A DNA stretch of 53,055 nt, taken from NCBI GenBank assembly GCA_027575765.1, contig JANBPT010000226.1, positions 1 to 53,055 of the forward strand, in the 5' to 3' direction. The translations under genes and the position numbers were made by a program. This document shows positions 1 through 11,288 of this stretch, in pieces. The notes under the pieces were generated by a model, which worked only from the letters and a program-made list of their open reading frames with translations, searched no databases and had not been told where the DNA came from. Every line of letters starts with the position of its first letter. The first letter of the stretch is position 1. This stretch comes from Tieghemiomyces parasiticus. Lineage: Eukaryota; Kickxellomycota; Dimargaritomycetes; Dimargaritales; Dimargaritaceae.

Positions 1-339
1 AAGGACGGAGCCGGGTCGGCCACTCTGAGCATGGCCCATGCCGGCGCCCGGTTCGCCACGGCTATCATCCGCGCCGTTGTACGCGGCGAGACAGGCATCG
101 TTGAACCCACCTACGTGGCCCTTGCTGCCGCTGACCCAGCCCACGCCGGGGCCCTGCGCGCCGAGGTCTCGGGCCTCGATCACTTCGCCTTCCCTGTCGA
201 GCTGGGCAAGGAGGGTGTCCACCGTATCCATCCTATTGGGTCCGTCAGCGACTACGAGAAGAAACTGTTGGCCACCGCCGTCAAGGAGCTCGCTGGTAGC
301 ATCCAGAAGGGCGTTGACTTTGTCGCGACAAAAAACTAG
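1..339 (+). CDS. MDH: Malate dehydrogenase, C-terminal part (gene starts left of the window)
   Basis: The frame is open from base 1, so the gene is truncated on the left by the window edge; the ATG at 31 is internal. The 112 visible residues match the C-terminal catalytic domain of NAD-dependent malate dehydrogenase, which interconverts malate and oxaloacetate. Recognisable pieces are GAGSATLSMAHAGARF (helix of the substrate-binding domain), the FPVELGKEGV turn and the final helix with YEKKLLATAVKELAGSIQKG. This is the mitochondrial/peroxisomal-type MDH family. The protein ends in ATKN and shows no C-terminal peroxisomal SKL-like signal. Which paralog (mitochondrial or cytosolic) cannot be decided because the N-terminus is missing. 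The stop is TAG at 337-339, followed by a T-rich 3' region around 400-425. Confidence 0.93.
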   Translation, partial: KDGAGSATLSMAHAGARFATAIIRAVVRGETGIVEPTYVALAAADPAHAGALRAEVSGLDHFAFPVELGKEGVHRIHPIGSVSDYEKKLLATAVKELAGSIQKGVDFVATKN

Positions 340-3117
340 AAGCCCGCCCACCGGCGCAGGGCGGACCCAAGCTTTAAGTCCTTCTGCAGTGCGCCTACCT
401 TTTTATTTTAGTTTTTTTTTTAATTATCATCTCCCGCCCCCCCCTGGTTGTCAATCCCGTGGTTCCTTGACGGTAGTGAGCTGACCTCAGTTTGCTTCAA
501 CCCAGCCCATCCAGTGGTCGCTTCAGCTTACAGGGGAAGTGAGACCGCCTGCCTCTCTCCTTAGCATCTGTGACTAAGTCGGCCAGTCTATGATCCTGCT
601 GGCTAGGATAGGGTCACTACCATTTTTGGATTCTCGCCGAGGCTGCCGTTCGCACAACCTCTCTTTGTCTCTGCGCTGTTAATCTGCACAATAAACCCGG
701 CCTGCATCGGCCCACGGCGCGTTGTATCAAAAGAGGCCCAGTTAGACAACTCATTGCGATATCCTTGGCGGAAGGGGATAGCCCGCGCATATTACTGCAC
801 CATGGAAGTAGCATGGTATGGTCTGTGGTCTCTAATTGGCCATTACCAATACCAAGTTGAAGCTCTACCACCTTGGCCTCTTTCGTGCTGTCTTCTTTGA
901 CGACTGTAATGAGTTATTACCGTTGGCCATCAAAGAGGGTTGGCAACTAGCCTTTTTTCTCGGTGGTGTTAAGGATCTACCTCCTTTATTCACTTCACAG
1001 TCCGGAAAAATAGTATACAATGGAATCTTCACCTTGGCCCAAGCGCAGGGCTGCACTATTCTCCAACCAGACTGTTGACAAGGTTATAGCCAACTCGTCG
1101 CTGTATGGAAAAGTGGATTAATATAGGAGGAGGATATTCATGATCAGAATATACTTATAGCCCAATGGCTGAGGAGGTGATGGGTACCCATTCAACGTCT
1201 ACCTACTACCCCTGACAGTCGTGAAAGGTAACCATTCGCTTTACCATTTGATCATGACCGATGCAAAGGTTACCTACGCTATCATCTACTTACTTGGTCG
1301 TAAGATTACTTTCGTGGAAGCATTAAAGAGGAAGCTACACAAGGCGGCAGTGTTCAAATACTTAGCGTATGAAATCCTTAGGGAAATTCATGACAAGGTC
1401 GTCTACCGGCGTGTACTACAAGTCCATAGAAAGCTAGTCGTCGTGACGACGATATTCTACGGTAGTGGCTCTATTATTCAAGGTCAGGAGCATGCTTATG
1501 ATTCCTACTTAAAGATGGCCGTCTGTACTCTTACCGAGTTTGAGGTCGTACCAGCGACCAGCAAGCCCACCTATTTCAACAACATGAACCAGCTTCCCTT
1601 CCCCGCAAGTTACGTCACATTCGACCATGATCATCAGAGTAGACGGCCCTCTCTACTTGTCTCGTGCCCAAGTCAATTTGATGGGTTAGGACAGCAGTAG
1701 GGGTTCCGAGGATCAAGAACCTCCACCAAAGTACATAATTCCAGATTCGTATCCAATATAAGGTTCCTCATCGCCCTTTAGCTACAGTCTTGTCATAGGG
1801 GAGGCTGAATCCTATTTTTATTTTTTTACTAGAGGGTGCCTTGCAATCCCTAACTGGTTCTCCTAACGGCAGGCGCAGGTACCAACGCCTGATGTATGGT
1901 CGTCTCTAGGTTTAGCTGGCTTACTATGGGGTCATCATCTGCCCATACCCCTTGTTGGAGCTGATTTTTAACCCCACTTTTTCATGGATTATTGTCATCA
2001 CTTTAGGTCCTGCGTTTTCTAGGCCAATTGCCGCTCGCCCTTTTTGTTTACCATTGCCCCTTCGATCACCCAAGTAACAATACTCATGCTTAGCTGGTTT
2101 TTAGGAATAAAATCATTATGCCCTTGTCAAAACTATTGTTTTCTTCGCAATCCCTTATTCGAAACCTTTACTCGGCCGGTCCTGCTCTCCTGCCTACTTT
2201 TGTTTGCATAATTAATAAACGATTTACAAAGGGATTTCATCCGCTCTATCATTACATTCCAGTCCATCATTGGTTAAATATATGATCCACGCCTATCTCC
2301 CCACCAAGGCGTCACCTACCAACACGGTATGGGGCCCTCGTGACAAGTCTATGGATTTAACTATTATCTTTGCCTGTATCGAGGCAGATAAAGGGCGCTA
2401 GGGACAATAGTGAATAAGATTTGTAATATCTCATAAGTGAGAACTACTGTACACAACGTTGTATCTATTAAGTTTTCAACGACTTGAGCACCCTTCGGTT
2501 CCATACCTTCATTACGACAGCCAAAGGCACGCCAGGGGCAGAACCGTTGAAGGTTTAACTATTTGCTGCCAACGGACCCGCCCCTCCTCCTGCCTATATC
2601 CATCATTTTGGGACACCACTTGGGACTGTCTCTCCAGATACGCAGCCTTAATTGGCTCTATCCATTGGCAACCAGGATAAGGAATACAGTCACCACCCGG
2701 GCGACGTTCGTAATGAACTAGGATAGAATTCAAATAGGGCAGATAGGACTAGCCATAGTAAGGGTACGTCAGCTAAGCGAACATTGACGGTTTTATATTG
2801 TAGACAGGAAAAGAGGTGATTATTCACACTTCGGGGACCAGAGAAGATCGCAGCTAAATTAGGAAGGTACAATGCACGAAATGGTCTCCCTGTTTCATTT
2901 TCTACCTCGATTGTCTCGTTGGCCTTAGAGTTCATTTATCGAACGAGCCCGTGCGCAGAGCGTCACCACAATATCACATTTTTCTTAACGGTTGGATTAG
3001 TTACTTGGAAGACACTCCAGGATATTTATTATCCGGAGGAGGGGTGAGTGGGTGGGTGGGTAAGAGGAGGACGTCAGGCACTCAGGTACGATTGACATCC
3101 TCCCCCGATCTGTACCG
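340..3117. other. Gene-poor intergenic stretch
   Basis: About 2.8 kb with base composition close to even, unlike the GC-rich codons of the neighbouring genes. The only sizeable open frame is 1221-1700 on the plus strand, described separately. No tRNA, transposon or conserved protein was recognised. The last 100 bases carry a GT/GA-rich run (about 3040-3075). Confidence 0.5.
1221..1700 (+). other. Doubtful 159-codon open frame, possibly a decayed gene
   Basis: The frame is open for 159 codons and its first true ATG is about 12 codons in (MTDAKVTYAI...). The product is basic, with no signal peptide, no membrane segment and no recognised motif. Codon use lacks the strong G/C preference at third positions seen in the certain genes of this window. 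Its length is more than expected by chance, so a decayed transposon gene or a single exon are alternatives, but nothing supports a function. Confidence 0.15.
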
Positions 3118-4203
3118 CTAGGAGCTGTCACGGCCAGCCTTAAGCACCATCCTGGAGAAGTAGTGGGTAAGCCCGACGGTCCGCACCAGCATACTCAACT
3201 GCCCTTGGTTCACTTCCAGCCCTATGGCTTCGGTGTCATCGAGGCTCACCCGTTTTCGCGTCTTGGTAAGTTCAAAGAATTTCCGAGCGGTCGGGGGCGG
3301 TAAGGACAGGGTAAACTTCAATGCGGTCTCTAGCCACTGCAATCGCCTCTGGCAGTGTTTAGGATGGTACACCTTACCGTTGGTCGTGGCTAGGACCGAC
3401 GCGACCGTGTGCCAAAAGTAATGGCCGAAGGCCGTGTAGGCAGCCGCGGGCATCGGTAAGAGTGTCCCTGATAAACTATCCCGACGGTTAATGAGGGTCG
3501 CGGGTTCTCGCGTCCGGTAGTGGTTGCACAGGTTACTGTAGGTGGGCATGCGTTTCAGAATGTGACGGTACCCATCGTAGGTACACAACAGTAGCATTAC
3601 ATCTTGCGACATGGGCCACTGGCCGGGTGGTTCGGAGCCTTCGAGGTGGTGGTACCAATAATCGTAGCATTCCTTAACCGTGAGCTTCTGCCGTCCTACC
3701 TGTTTGGCCACGACCTCCCAAGCTTCCGTCCCGTATTGGGCGATGGCAGTCCTCAGCTGAAATACGTCCTCGGGCTGCCACGTCGGGTACACGAGTTTGC
3801 GGGTGAGGTTAGCGTACCGCGCTTGAATTTCAGCGGGATCCTGACACTGGTAGTAGATGGCAAATACCTCCCAATCAGGGCCTAATTCTCTGACCAGACC
3901 GAGCAGACGCGCGTCCTCCTCGCCCGTCCAGAGACGTGGGGCTACCGACTTGGATGTATGGTTTCCAGCGGCTTTGGCAGGCTCTGGATTATGTGGCGTG
4001 TGGCGAGGGAGGACAGCGTAAGGGCGTTTACCATTATTGGAGGTTGGGTTGGCGTGCTTTTTACCAAACAAAGAATCCAGCTCGGCCGATACGTTGCTTA
4101 TCAAGGTGCCATCCCGGCCAACCGGCCAGAAAAGTGGTTCGGAGCACGTAGAAGCTATGCGCGAGGTTGGTCGAGTTAGTGTACCGATGCGACCCCAGAC
4201 CAT
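3118..4203 (-). CDS. Myb/SANT-domain protein A (member of a divergent pair)
   Basis: A 361-residue protein with two clear Myb/SANT repeats: residues about 92-137 (W92, W111) and 142-187 (W142, W162, ending CYDYWYHH). A weaker third helical unit follows at about 195-230 after WPMSQDV. Such repeats normally bind DNA or histone tails. The C-terminal 100 residues align with those of the divergently transcribed neighbour (product of 4538-6029), so the two are paralogs. The first 30 residues hold four Arg and a single acidic residue, and include RIGTLTRPTSRIAS, which looks like a mitochondrial presequence; residues 40-90 are low complexity. The ATG at 4203 is the first in frame. Function is unknown: a transcription factor or a mitochondrial nucleic-acid-binding protein are both possible. 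The gene is intronless as read. Confidence 0.8.
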   Translation of the reverse strand: MVWGRIGTLTRPTSRIASTCSEPLFWPVGRDGTLISNVSAELDSLFGKKHANPTSNNGKRPYAVLPRHTPHNPEPAKAAGNHTSKSVAPRLWTGEEDARLLGLVRELGPDWEVFAIYYQCQDPAEIQARYANLTRKLVYPTWQPEDVFQLRTAIAQYGTEAWEVVAKQVGRQKLTVKECYDYWYHHLEGSEPPGQWPMSQDVMLLLCTYDGYRHILKRMPTYSNLCNHYRTREPATLINRRDSLSGTLLPMPAAAYTAFGHYFWHTVASVLATTNGKVYHPKHCQRRLQWLETALKFTLSLPPPTARKFFELTKTRKRVSLDDTEAIGLEVNQGQLSMLVRTVGLTHYFSRMVLKAGRDSS

Positions 4204-4537
4204 GATCTGCTAAGTTCTCAAGGGGGGAGGAAGGGGGGCAAATGTGGGCTGATGACAAGAAAAAACTGAGTTAGAATGGTCGGGTACAGAGGAATAGCCG
4301 CCGTCAATAGTGGCAAAATGTCGGTTAATCGCTCTAAGCACGAGGATGTGCTAGTCCCTCGAGTAACCAGGGAGACCCTCTGGCAGAACGTCCATATAAG
4401 GCTGCTTGGACTATTTGACGGGCATGGTTCTGGGTTAGGTCAATGTAAGTACTGTGCTCGTCAACGCCACTAGTCTGCTGGCCACAAGTAGATCGCTGTT
4501 TCACTACTTTTGATTTACGCGCCCTACCCTTCTCCCA
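4204..4537. promoter_or_regulatory. Shared divergent promoter region of the two SANT genes
   Basis: These 334 bases separate the start codons of two head-to-head paralogs, so both promoters must overlap here. A G-rich run lies at about 4220-4240. No TATA box or known operator could be named with confidence. Confidence 0.4.
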
Positions 4538-6029
4538 ATGTGTCGCTTCGCCACGACCCTTACCCAAGTCAGCGGGCTCAACCGGTTGTCCACGCCTGCA
4601 TTCCAGAGACCTAGCCTACCTTCCACATTCCGGCCTTCCAGCGCTGCCGTTCCCTCGATCGGTTCAGTCCGTTGCTTTTGCGTATCCGATTGGTTCCACC
4701 AGAATGAAGATGACCGCAAGGGTAAGCTGCTTTAAAGAGTATTTAATCATGATGATAATCCCCGGGTAAATGGTGGGCCGTTGCGTTGCTGTCAGGAACA
4801 CTGAGCCGCATAACTTAGTGTCGATGTTCATCGCCATTGCTAATTGACGGCCCACTCAATAATGATACTATACTTCAACATTCTAATTGTGCGTGCCATA
4901 TCCAAACTCTGCCGATGAGAACGTAGACGCCGCTACCAGACCGAGCCCACAAACCATCGACCAGCGTCGTTGGAACTCGGCGGACAACCGTGAGCTCTCA
5001 GGGCCCAACTTACTACATGAGCTAGCCGAACTAGATGGTATTGGCGATCCAAAGTTCAGTATCCCACATCGACTCCGGGGAGATAGCTCGGGCCTCGCGC
5101 ATGATCCACAGCTGATTAAAATCAACAAGTCATTTACCACCGGCAAGTCCAGACCGCCATACCGTGCCAAACCGCACCGTACAGAAGCTAGCGGCCTAAA
5201 AACCGTACCAACCCGACCCATCAAACCCCATTCCCACCTTGAGGATAGTCGATTCGCATGGATACCCGATGCGAAAGGCTGGTGTCTTGATGAGACCACT
5301 CGGCTACGGGAGGCGGTGATCCGGCATGGCACCGTAGGCCACTGGCGACAGATCGCCCACGACGTTACCACCCGGGACGCCCAACAATGCTACGACCGGT
5401 GGTACCGTCACCCGCCGGGCAGCCTTTCGCGAGACCTCTGGCCCCTTTCGAAAGACGCCGGCCTCATCATGTACCTCTTTCAAGCCAAGCCTGAGCTCTT
5501 GGACATGATCCCGGCCTTCCGCTCCATACGCCAACAGCTCCGCCGTCACCAAATTGAATACGAGCTTACCTCGGACCAGGTCCAAACCAGTCCGGGGCTC
5601 CTCCGCTCGTCGTCCCCACCGGCGTCGTCAGCAGCGTCACCAGAGCCCATCAAACTTACCGACCCCGCTGATCATCCCGAACCCCCGACTCGATTTTGGC
5701 ACCGGGCGGCCCTTACCCTCGATCCCCGGTCGCCCAGTCACCCATTTCATTGCCGCCTGCGGTTCCTGAAACTGGTCCGCGGGGCCGAACTCCTGTCCAG
5801 TATCTCCTACGAGTCCATGGTGCGACTGCGAAAGCTTCATCGTGAGAGAGGCGCGATCACGGTTGAAGAGGCCCGCGCCGCGGCGGGCGCCCCTATCGAT
5901 ACGCGCGAGATTAAAAACCTCGTCCGTGCCATCAGCCTACGGTGGTACATTTCCCGGCGGGTAGTAGGGGCTTACCGGCCTAAGCCGCGCGATACTCCAT
6001 CTACAGTCCTGCCGCCGCCGGCCTCTTAA
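4538..6029 (+). CDS. Myb/SANT-domain protein B (two exons predicted)
   Basis: The main frame is open from 4887, but its only start-like codon there is a TTG and the first ATG lies deep inside the SANT domain, so an upstream exon is needed. I predict exons 4538-4721 and 4927-6029: donor G|GTAAGC at 4722, acceptor GTAG ending at 4926, and a CTAAT branch-like site at 4883. The phases match and give 428 residues. Exon 1 encodes a Ser/Arg-rich, acid-free leader resembling a mitochondrial presequence. The SANT repeat is at about 180-221 (W180, W201, ending CYDRWYRH), followed by WPLSKDA. Both stretches align with protein A (CYDYWYHH, WPMSQDV), as does the C-terminal block ending LRWYISRRVV. It is therefore a paralog of the 3118-4203 product. 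Role unknown. Confidence 0.7.
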
Positions 6030-6762
6030 CGATGTTCCATCAAAAACTCCACCCGACCAACTGGTAGCAAGCAAGCTTACCCGCGTGCTTGGAACATTGG
6101 AGTATCATGGTGCCAACCATGGCGACGAAATATTGCGATGGGATAGCTGTAACCGGAGAAGCCCACCGGGAGGCCCCCTGGCCAAAGGCTGCAGCCTTCC
6201 GGCTTGGGAGGCGAACTCGGATGAAACCGGACCCCCCCCCCCCACCTACACCAAACGGTTGTACATCCTCCACCGAACGCACAAATTTAAAACGGGCGAA
6301 CTGCCCAGAAGAACCGATACGCTCAGTGTATAATAAACTATATTTTTCGCGTTGGCCTTCTCGCCAAATAATCGTCCCTCGGCATTCGTCTTCAGCCACC
6401 CCCTCTCTCTCTCTCTCTCTTTCAGGCCATACACCCTGCTACATAGCTATTTAAAGCTGACGGGATCATTGGTATACGTGATTCATGATGACGAATATTC
6501 TGGCAGCCCTGTCATTAGTTCGGAGCCGCTATCGAGACGCCACCTTACCGCCTACTGCCGTATTCTTGGGCAGCAAACGCGTCGTTATTCCGACCCAGCG
6601 TATCTCATAATTCATTCGCTCTTGTACTAGTACTGGTTTAGCTTAACAATTTCACTTGCAATATTTAAACATAATGTTTGGTTCTACTCTTTGATATAGG
6701 TGCCTAAGCCTTTGTCCACTCTAGCTTCTCCAAGTGCAAGCCTACCAGGGTGCCACGTGCAA
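6030..6762. other. Intergenic region between convergent genes, with a CT microsatellite
   Basis: Contains the 3' ends of SANT gene B (plus) and ATM1 (minus). A run of nine C occurs around 6232-6242 and a (CT)n run around 6403-6421. Open frames here depend on these simple repeats and are not credible genes. Confidence 0.5.
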
Positions 6763-9252
6763 TCAAGGCCTGCTTTGGTTATCTCCACCGTCGACATCAG
6801 TCACATTTTCTTCGTCCGTTGGGGGACTAGTCATTTCCTGCATGATCCACATCTGACGGTAGAGACCTTCCACGGCGTCCATGCCCACAACGGCGCCCGA
6901 GGATGCCAGGAGCTCATTGTGCGTTCCTTGTTCGCACAGGTAGCCGTCCTTTAGGACCAGAATTAGGTTAGCGTCGGCCACAGTCCGGAGCCGGTGGGCA
7001 ATAAAGATGCCGGTCCGCTGTTTGGCGTGCAGAAGGTACCGGATCCGCTGGAGGATGGACTGTTCGGTGTGGGTGTCTAGGGCGGAAGTGGCCTCATCAA
7101 AGAAGAGGATCGGAGAGTCCTTAAGCATAGCACGGGCCAATGCTACCCGCTGCTTCTCACCACCGGAGAGCATTAAGCCGCGCTCGCCCACTTTGGTGTC
7201 GTACCGCTGCGGTAGTTTGGCGATAGTGTGGTGGATCTGCGCGTCCTGGGCCGCCGCCTCCACCTGCTCCTGGGTAGCCGATGTGTCGCCGTAACGAATA
7301 TTATGGGCGATCGTGTTGTTGAAGAGGGCCGTGTCCTAATGTTGAAGTGACGGTAGAACGAGGGGTTGTGAAGGAACGCCGATCAAGGGGGTTAGGTCCC
7401 GAAAGAGAATGAATACCTGACAATGTCGCCAACAGTGCAACTCCCCTTTGCGACTCGTTTTGGTGAGACCAAGATTTGATACTTCACCTGCCTCTACCCC
7501 CCTTCGCTCGCCTCGCTACAGGCTACTTACCTGGGGCACCACGGCAATCTGGCGGCGTAGACTGCTCAGCGTGACATCTTTAAGGTTCTGGCCATCGATG
7601 TAAATATTTCCTTGGGCCGGATCATAGAACCGGAACATCAATTTAAGGATGGTAGACTTGCCACACCCGCTGGGCCCCACGATGGCGGCCTTCTGACCCT
7701 TGGGGATCGTAAAGCTAACGTCGCGCAGGATGGGGCGGTCAGGATGGTAGCCGAACGTCACATTCTCGAAACGAATCTCGCCTCCCTGCCAGACAAGGTT
7801 GCGAGCGTGCGGGGCGTCGCGGATCTGGCTATGTACGTTTTGCAGACTAAACAGCGCGTCCATGTCAATCAAGGACTGGCGTAGTTCACGGTATACTGAC
7901 CCCAAAAAGTTGAGCGGGAGAGACAATTGGAACACGAGGCCGTTGACCAGGACCAGGTCACCCACCGTCAGGGCGCCGTCCACGATACCTTGGCTAGCCA
8001 TCCACATCATGGCGGTGAGAGAAATGCTAAAGATGGCATTCTGGCCGGCGTTCAAGAAGGCCAGACTGCTGGCGGTGCGCAAGGCGGCCTTCTCGTAGTT
8101 TTTGAGGGCCTCGTTGTACCGCTGGGCCTCAAAATTCTCATTGTTGAAATACTTGACTGACTCAAAGTTAATGAGGGAGTCCACCACGGTAGTGGCCGCT
8201 TGGTTATCAGCCACATTCATGTCCTTGCGGAACCTCGTCCGCCACTGCGTCACAGCCAGGGTGAATGCCACATAGGTGGCCATAGTCCCGGCCGTCATGT
8301 AGGCGTACGCAATGCCGTATTTGGAGGCTAGGATACTGCACACGATAGCTATCTCAAGAACGGTGGGGATGAAGTGGAAGACCATGGATGACAGGAGGAA
8401 GCTGATGCCCTTGGTTCCCCGGTCAATGGCCCGGGTCAGGCCGCCCGTCTGGCGAGAGAGGTGGAAATTCAGGTCCAAGTCCAGGAGGTGGCGGTACACG
8501 TTCAGGGCCACCTTTCGGATGGCTGTCTGAGCCACCCGGGAGAACACTGCGTTACGAAGTTCCTGGAACACGGTCGCACCCAGACGTGCCCCGCCGTAGC
8601 CGATGAGCATGGCACCGGCCACCGTGACCAGAGACACGCCGCCGTCTGCGCCGATGGCTGGCGCCACGTCATTGAGACGGTCCACAATATGCTTGAAAAT
8701 GATAGGGACCTGGACGTTGAGGACTTTGCCCATAGCGAGCAGAGTCAAGGCAGTCACCACGCGGACTTTGGCACCTGGGTCGTCTTTGGGCCAGAGATAT
8801 TTGAGCAGGTTACGCAGGATTTGCCAATCAGTGGCCTGCTGCTCACGAGCAGACTGGACCGGAAGCACCGGTTCCGCTGGTTTGGTTAGACCAGTCTTTT
8901 TCGTCGTTGAAGGCCTCGATGGGGGACCTGAAGCCGCGGGGGGCGGCATGGACTCGCGGTAGAGGCTGCGACCGGTATGAAGAAGACGCCATAAGGGGGC
9001 CGGCTGACATCCCTTAGTGCATGCCGAGCGGAGCCGAGGTAGCAGTGTGCAGCAACTCAACGCTGACCCCGTCAGTGCCCGAGCAACGGGTTTCAGGACA
9101 GCGGTTCGACATGGCATGGGCGTTCGACCGACATGTTGGGCAGTACCAAATGGCGCTCGCCATTCAGCGTGTCGGCTGAGTAAACGAGTAGAGAATGTGT
9201 GGGGATGCGGCCCCAAGACTCGGGCGGTCATGGGCAGCATGGTGGAAGACAA
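6763..9252 (-). CDS. ATM1: ATM1/ABCB7-type mitochondrial ABC half-transporter
   Basis: Exons are 9252-7531 and 7335-6763, joined across a 195-bp intron (donor CAG|GTAAGT, acceptor TTAG|GAC, phase 0), giving 764 residues. The family exports a glutathione-linked sulfur/iron-sulfur precursor from the mitochondrial matrix, serving cytosolic Fe-S assembly. The N-terminus (about 1-140) is Arg/Ser-rich without conserved fold, as expected for a presequence plus linker. The ABC membrane domain spans about 165-450. The nucleotide-binding domain has Walker [10 protein letters not shown] (526-534), Q-loop Q574 at the exon junction, signature LSGGEKQ (630-636), Walker B ILFFDE with D654/E655, and the switch histidine H688 in IFIAHR. 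Length fits yeast Atm1 (690) and human ABCB7 (752). The ATM1 versus other ABCB assignment rests on the [16 protein letters not shown] region and overall pattern. Confidence 0.92.
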
Positions 9253-10136
9253 AGATAGAACCTGTAACGGTGGCGGTAGACGAGAGGGCTGATACGGTAC
9301 AGCTATGATGACGTATCTAGAATTAAGTGGGGGGAGCCACCATGGTCAGGGTTTGGGATAGTGAGTCCTACCCCATACTCCCTCCCATCTTAATCCTTTA
9401 GTTTCGGTCCCGTGACTTGGTTCCACCGGCAGGCTCCGTACTTACCATGTGACCAGGATTCAACGCAGTGGGCCAGCCCTATCACCTGTTGTTCGCCCGC
9501 CGAGCGCCCCTTTGGAGCCGAGACAGGCCGACCACGGCAGAGCAGATGGTACACCCCAGTAGTAGGGAAGGGAGTTTAGAGGTACGGTGACGATAAGATA
9601 TTGGCCAGCGGACGACCCCCTTCTTTCCATCACTGTCAGAATCTACCACCTTGGATATTCAAAAACATTACACCCTACTCGGCCATAACGGAGTGGGCCA
9701 CTTCAGGTGGGGCAAAACGACTAGGTCTGAGTAGCCCGCCTTAGAGGGAGCAAGCTACACATAGTATTTCTTTAAACCCATCGGGCTGACGCAGAAAACT
9801 TTATGAAACACTCCTAACCAAGAACCTGCACTTGGCATGCTCTTGTTCCGCATGAACACCTTCAGGGGAAAACATCCACCACTAATAGGTGAGTTGGTGC
9901 CATTACGCGTTCCTCGGATTTTGTGGAGCCGAGTGAGGTCGTCCCATAGGGTGGGAATTATAGATGGGCCTAATCAGATCAACTGCAGTGATCCTTCCAA
10001 GCAGGGATCCATTAAGGGCATGACACTGTCGCACGCCAGGACTTGCAATTTTGGCTGTCAGCGTTCACGAAGACTGCAGGTAATGGGCCAATATAACTCC
10101 GAGACCCGCACGGCCGAGGGAAGCTCCGACCTCTCT
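9253..10136. other. Intergenic region upstream of ATM1
   Basis: Holds the ATM1 promoter (minus strand) and the 3' end of the next minus-strand gene. A 104-codon plus-strand frame at 9837-10151 overlaps the end of the secreted-protein gene and has no recognisable features, so I treat it as chance. Confidence 0.4.
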
Positions 10137-11288
10137 CTAGTGCGAGGGTGACATCGACCGTCTTCGAGAAGAGCCCGACGCTTGAGTACCCCTCTTCGCG
10201 CGTAGAACTTCGGCGATATCCGTCCGGCTAAACTCGTAGGCGTAAAGCTCCGCCCGAGTATCCATGTCAAGCTGCTGGATATTCTGCAAATAATTCAAGT
10301 CGAAGAAGCTCCGGATAACACTAACCCCCAACCGGGTTATGTGGTGGACCACAGCGTCACAGACGAGCGTGGGACCTTGCGGTGTGAATCGGTAGGGCAG
10401 GACGTAGGCAATTTCATCGGGATTGCGCGTTGAAGGAACGGCCAAGAGGAGGGCCCGTCCCTGGGGCGGAAAAATACGCTTGAGTCCCCCTCTACCCATA
10501 CGTTTCACTACGGCATGCCACGACGGCATGTACTTAGGGCCGGTAAAGTACCGGGCATTGTAGTATATCGCACCTGGCAAAGACCCATTCGATGACGATC
10601 TACGGCTTGCCTCCGCAATTGCTACAGATTGACTATCAGGGTGGGGAGAAGCAAGGAAACCGGCCCCAGGGTGACTTCCACAAGCCTCCACTAAACCGTC
10701 CAGCATCTCGATATAGCGTCCGTAGATATCATTAGTTCGGGACTCGTCAAGAGGATTCTCTCCGAGTACCTCGGCCAACGCATGTGGGGTTGTAGAACGG
10801 TAGTCAACTGGGGGTTCTTCCCAATAACGATGGGGACGGGGCTCTATTGGATGGACACTGCTATTTTCTACAGGGTCAACGTAGACGAACTTGCATTGAG
10901 TGGTACTGGCGAGGGCTGGCTGGCACTGATAGACTTGGCCTGGGGCTGGGGGGAGGGTTGACTGATCTGTATGTGAGTGACAGAGCTCTCGGACGCTCAG
11001 AACGGACTTCGTGACGGGTGTCTGTAAAGTGCAAGGCGGCTGTACGTCGTCACTGGCTGGTAAATTGGATTGCTGGGCTCGCGACGTGGCAACAGGGTGA
11101 CTTGCTTGAATCTCGTCTGGTAGGGTGGCTTCGACAGCATCACCGTCCAAAGGGCCACGGGAAAGCAGGGCCTTGCTGTAAAGAGTATGTCCCGTATTGG
11201 TTGTTGCCGACCCCCCTTTGACCAGGGATGCGATGGCAGCTAAAAAGGCCACGGAGGGAAAAAGTGAGAAGGCCCTGAAAAATAACAT
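10137..11288 (-). CDS. Secreted protein of unknown family, 383 aa
   Basis: The frame begins with a classical signal peptide: a hydrophobic stretch over residues 1-22, with likely cleavage near the GGSA at 25-28. Residues about 30-230 are low complexity with scattered cysteines. Residues about 235-370 look folded, with many aromatics (AIYYNARYFTGPKYMPSWHA, then AYVLPYRFTPQGPTLVCDAV and a helical FFDLNYLQNIQQLDMDTRAE). The last 15 residues are Arg/Ser-rich. No enzyme motif was recognised. The ATG at 11288 is chosen because it places the signal peptide exactly at the N-terminus. It could be an extracellular effector or a wall-associated protein, but that is only suggested by secretion. No intron is needed. 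Confidence 0.65.
   Translation of the reverse strand: MLFFRAFSLFPSVAFLAAIASLVKGGSATTNTGHTLYSKALLSRGPLDGDAVEATLPDEIQASHPVATSRAQQSNLPASDDVQPPCTLQTPVTKSVLSVRELCHSHTDQSTLPPAPGQVYQCQPALASTTQCKFVYVDPVENSSVHPIEPRPHRYWEEPPVDYRSTTPHALAEVLGENPLDESRTNDIYGRYIEMLDGLVEACGSHPGAGFLASPHPDSQSVAIAEASRRSSSNGSLPGAIYYNARYFTGPKYMPSWHAVVKRMGRGGLKRIFPPQGRALLLAVPSTRNPDEIAYVLPYRFTPQGPTLVCDAVVHHITRLGVSVIRSFFDLNYLQNIQQLDMDTRAELYAYEFSRTDIAEVLRAKRGTQASGSSRRRSMSPSH

Noticed and set aside
4887..4889. TTG at 4887 as the start of SANT protein B
   Set aside because: Non-ATG starts are rare in fungi and an in-phase upstream exon with good splice sites is available.
6403..6425. CT run followed by TTTCAG as a 3' splice site
   Set aside because: It looks like a strong acceptor but no coding exon follows in any frame; treated as a microsatellite.
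9837..10151. 104-codon plus-strand frame overlapping the end of the secreted-protein gene
   Set aside because: No motifs, and its 3' end overlaps the opposite coding region.
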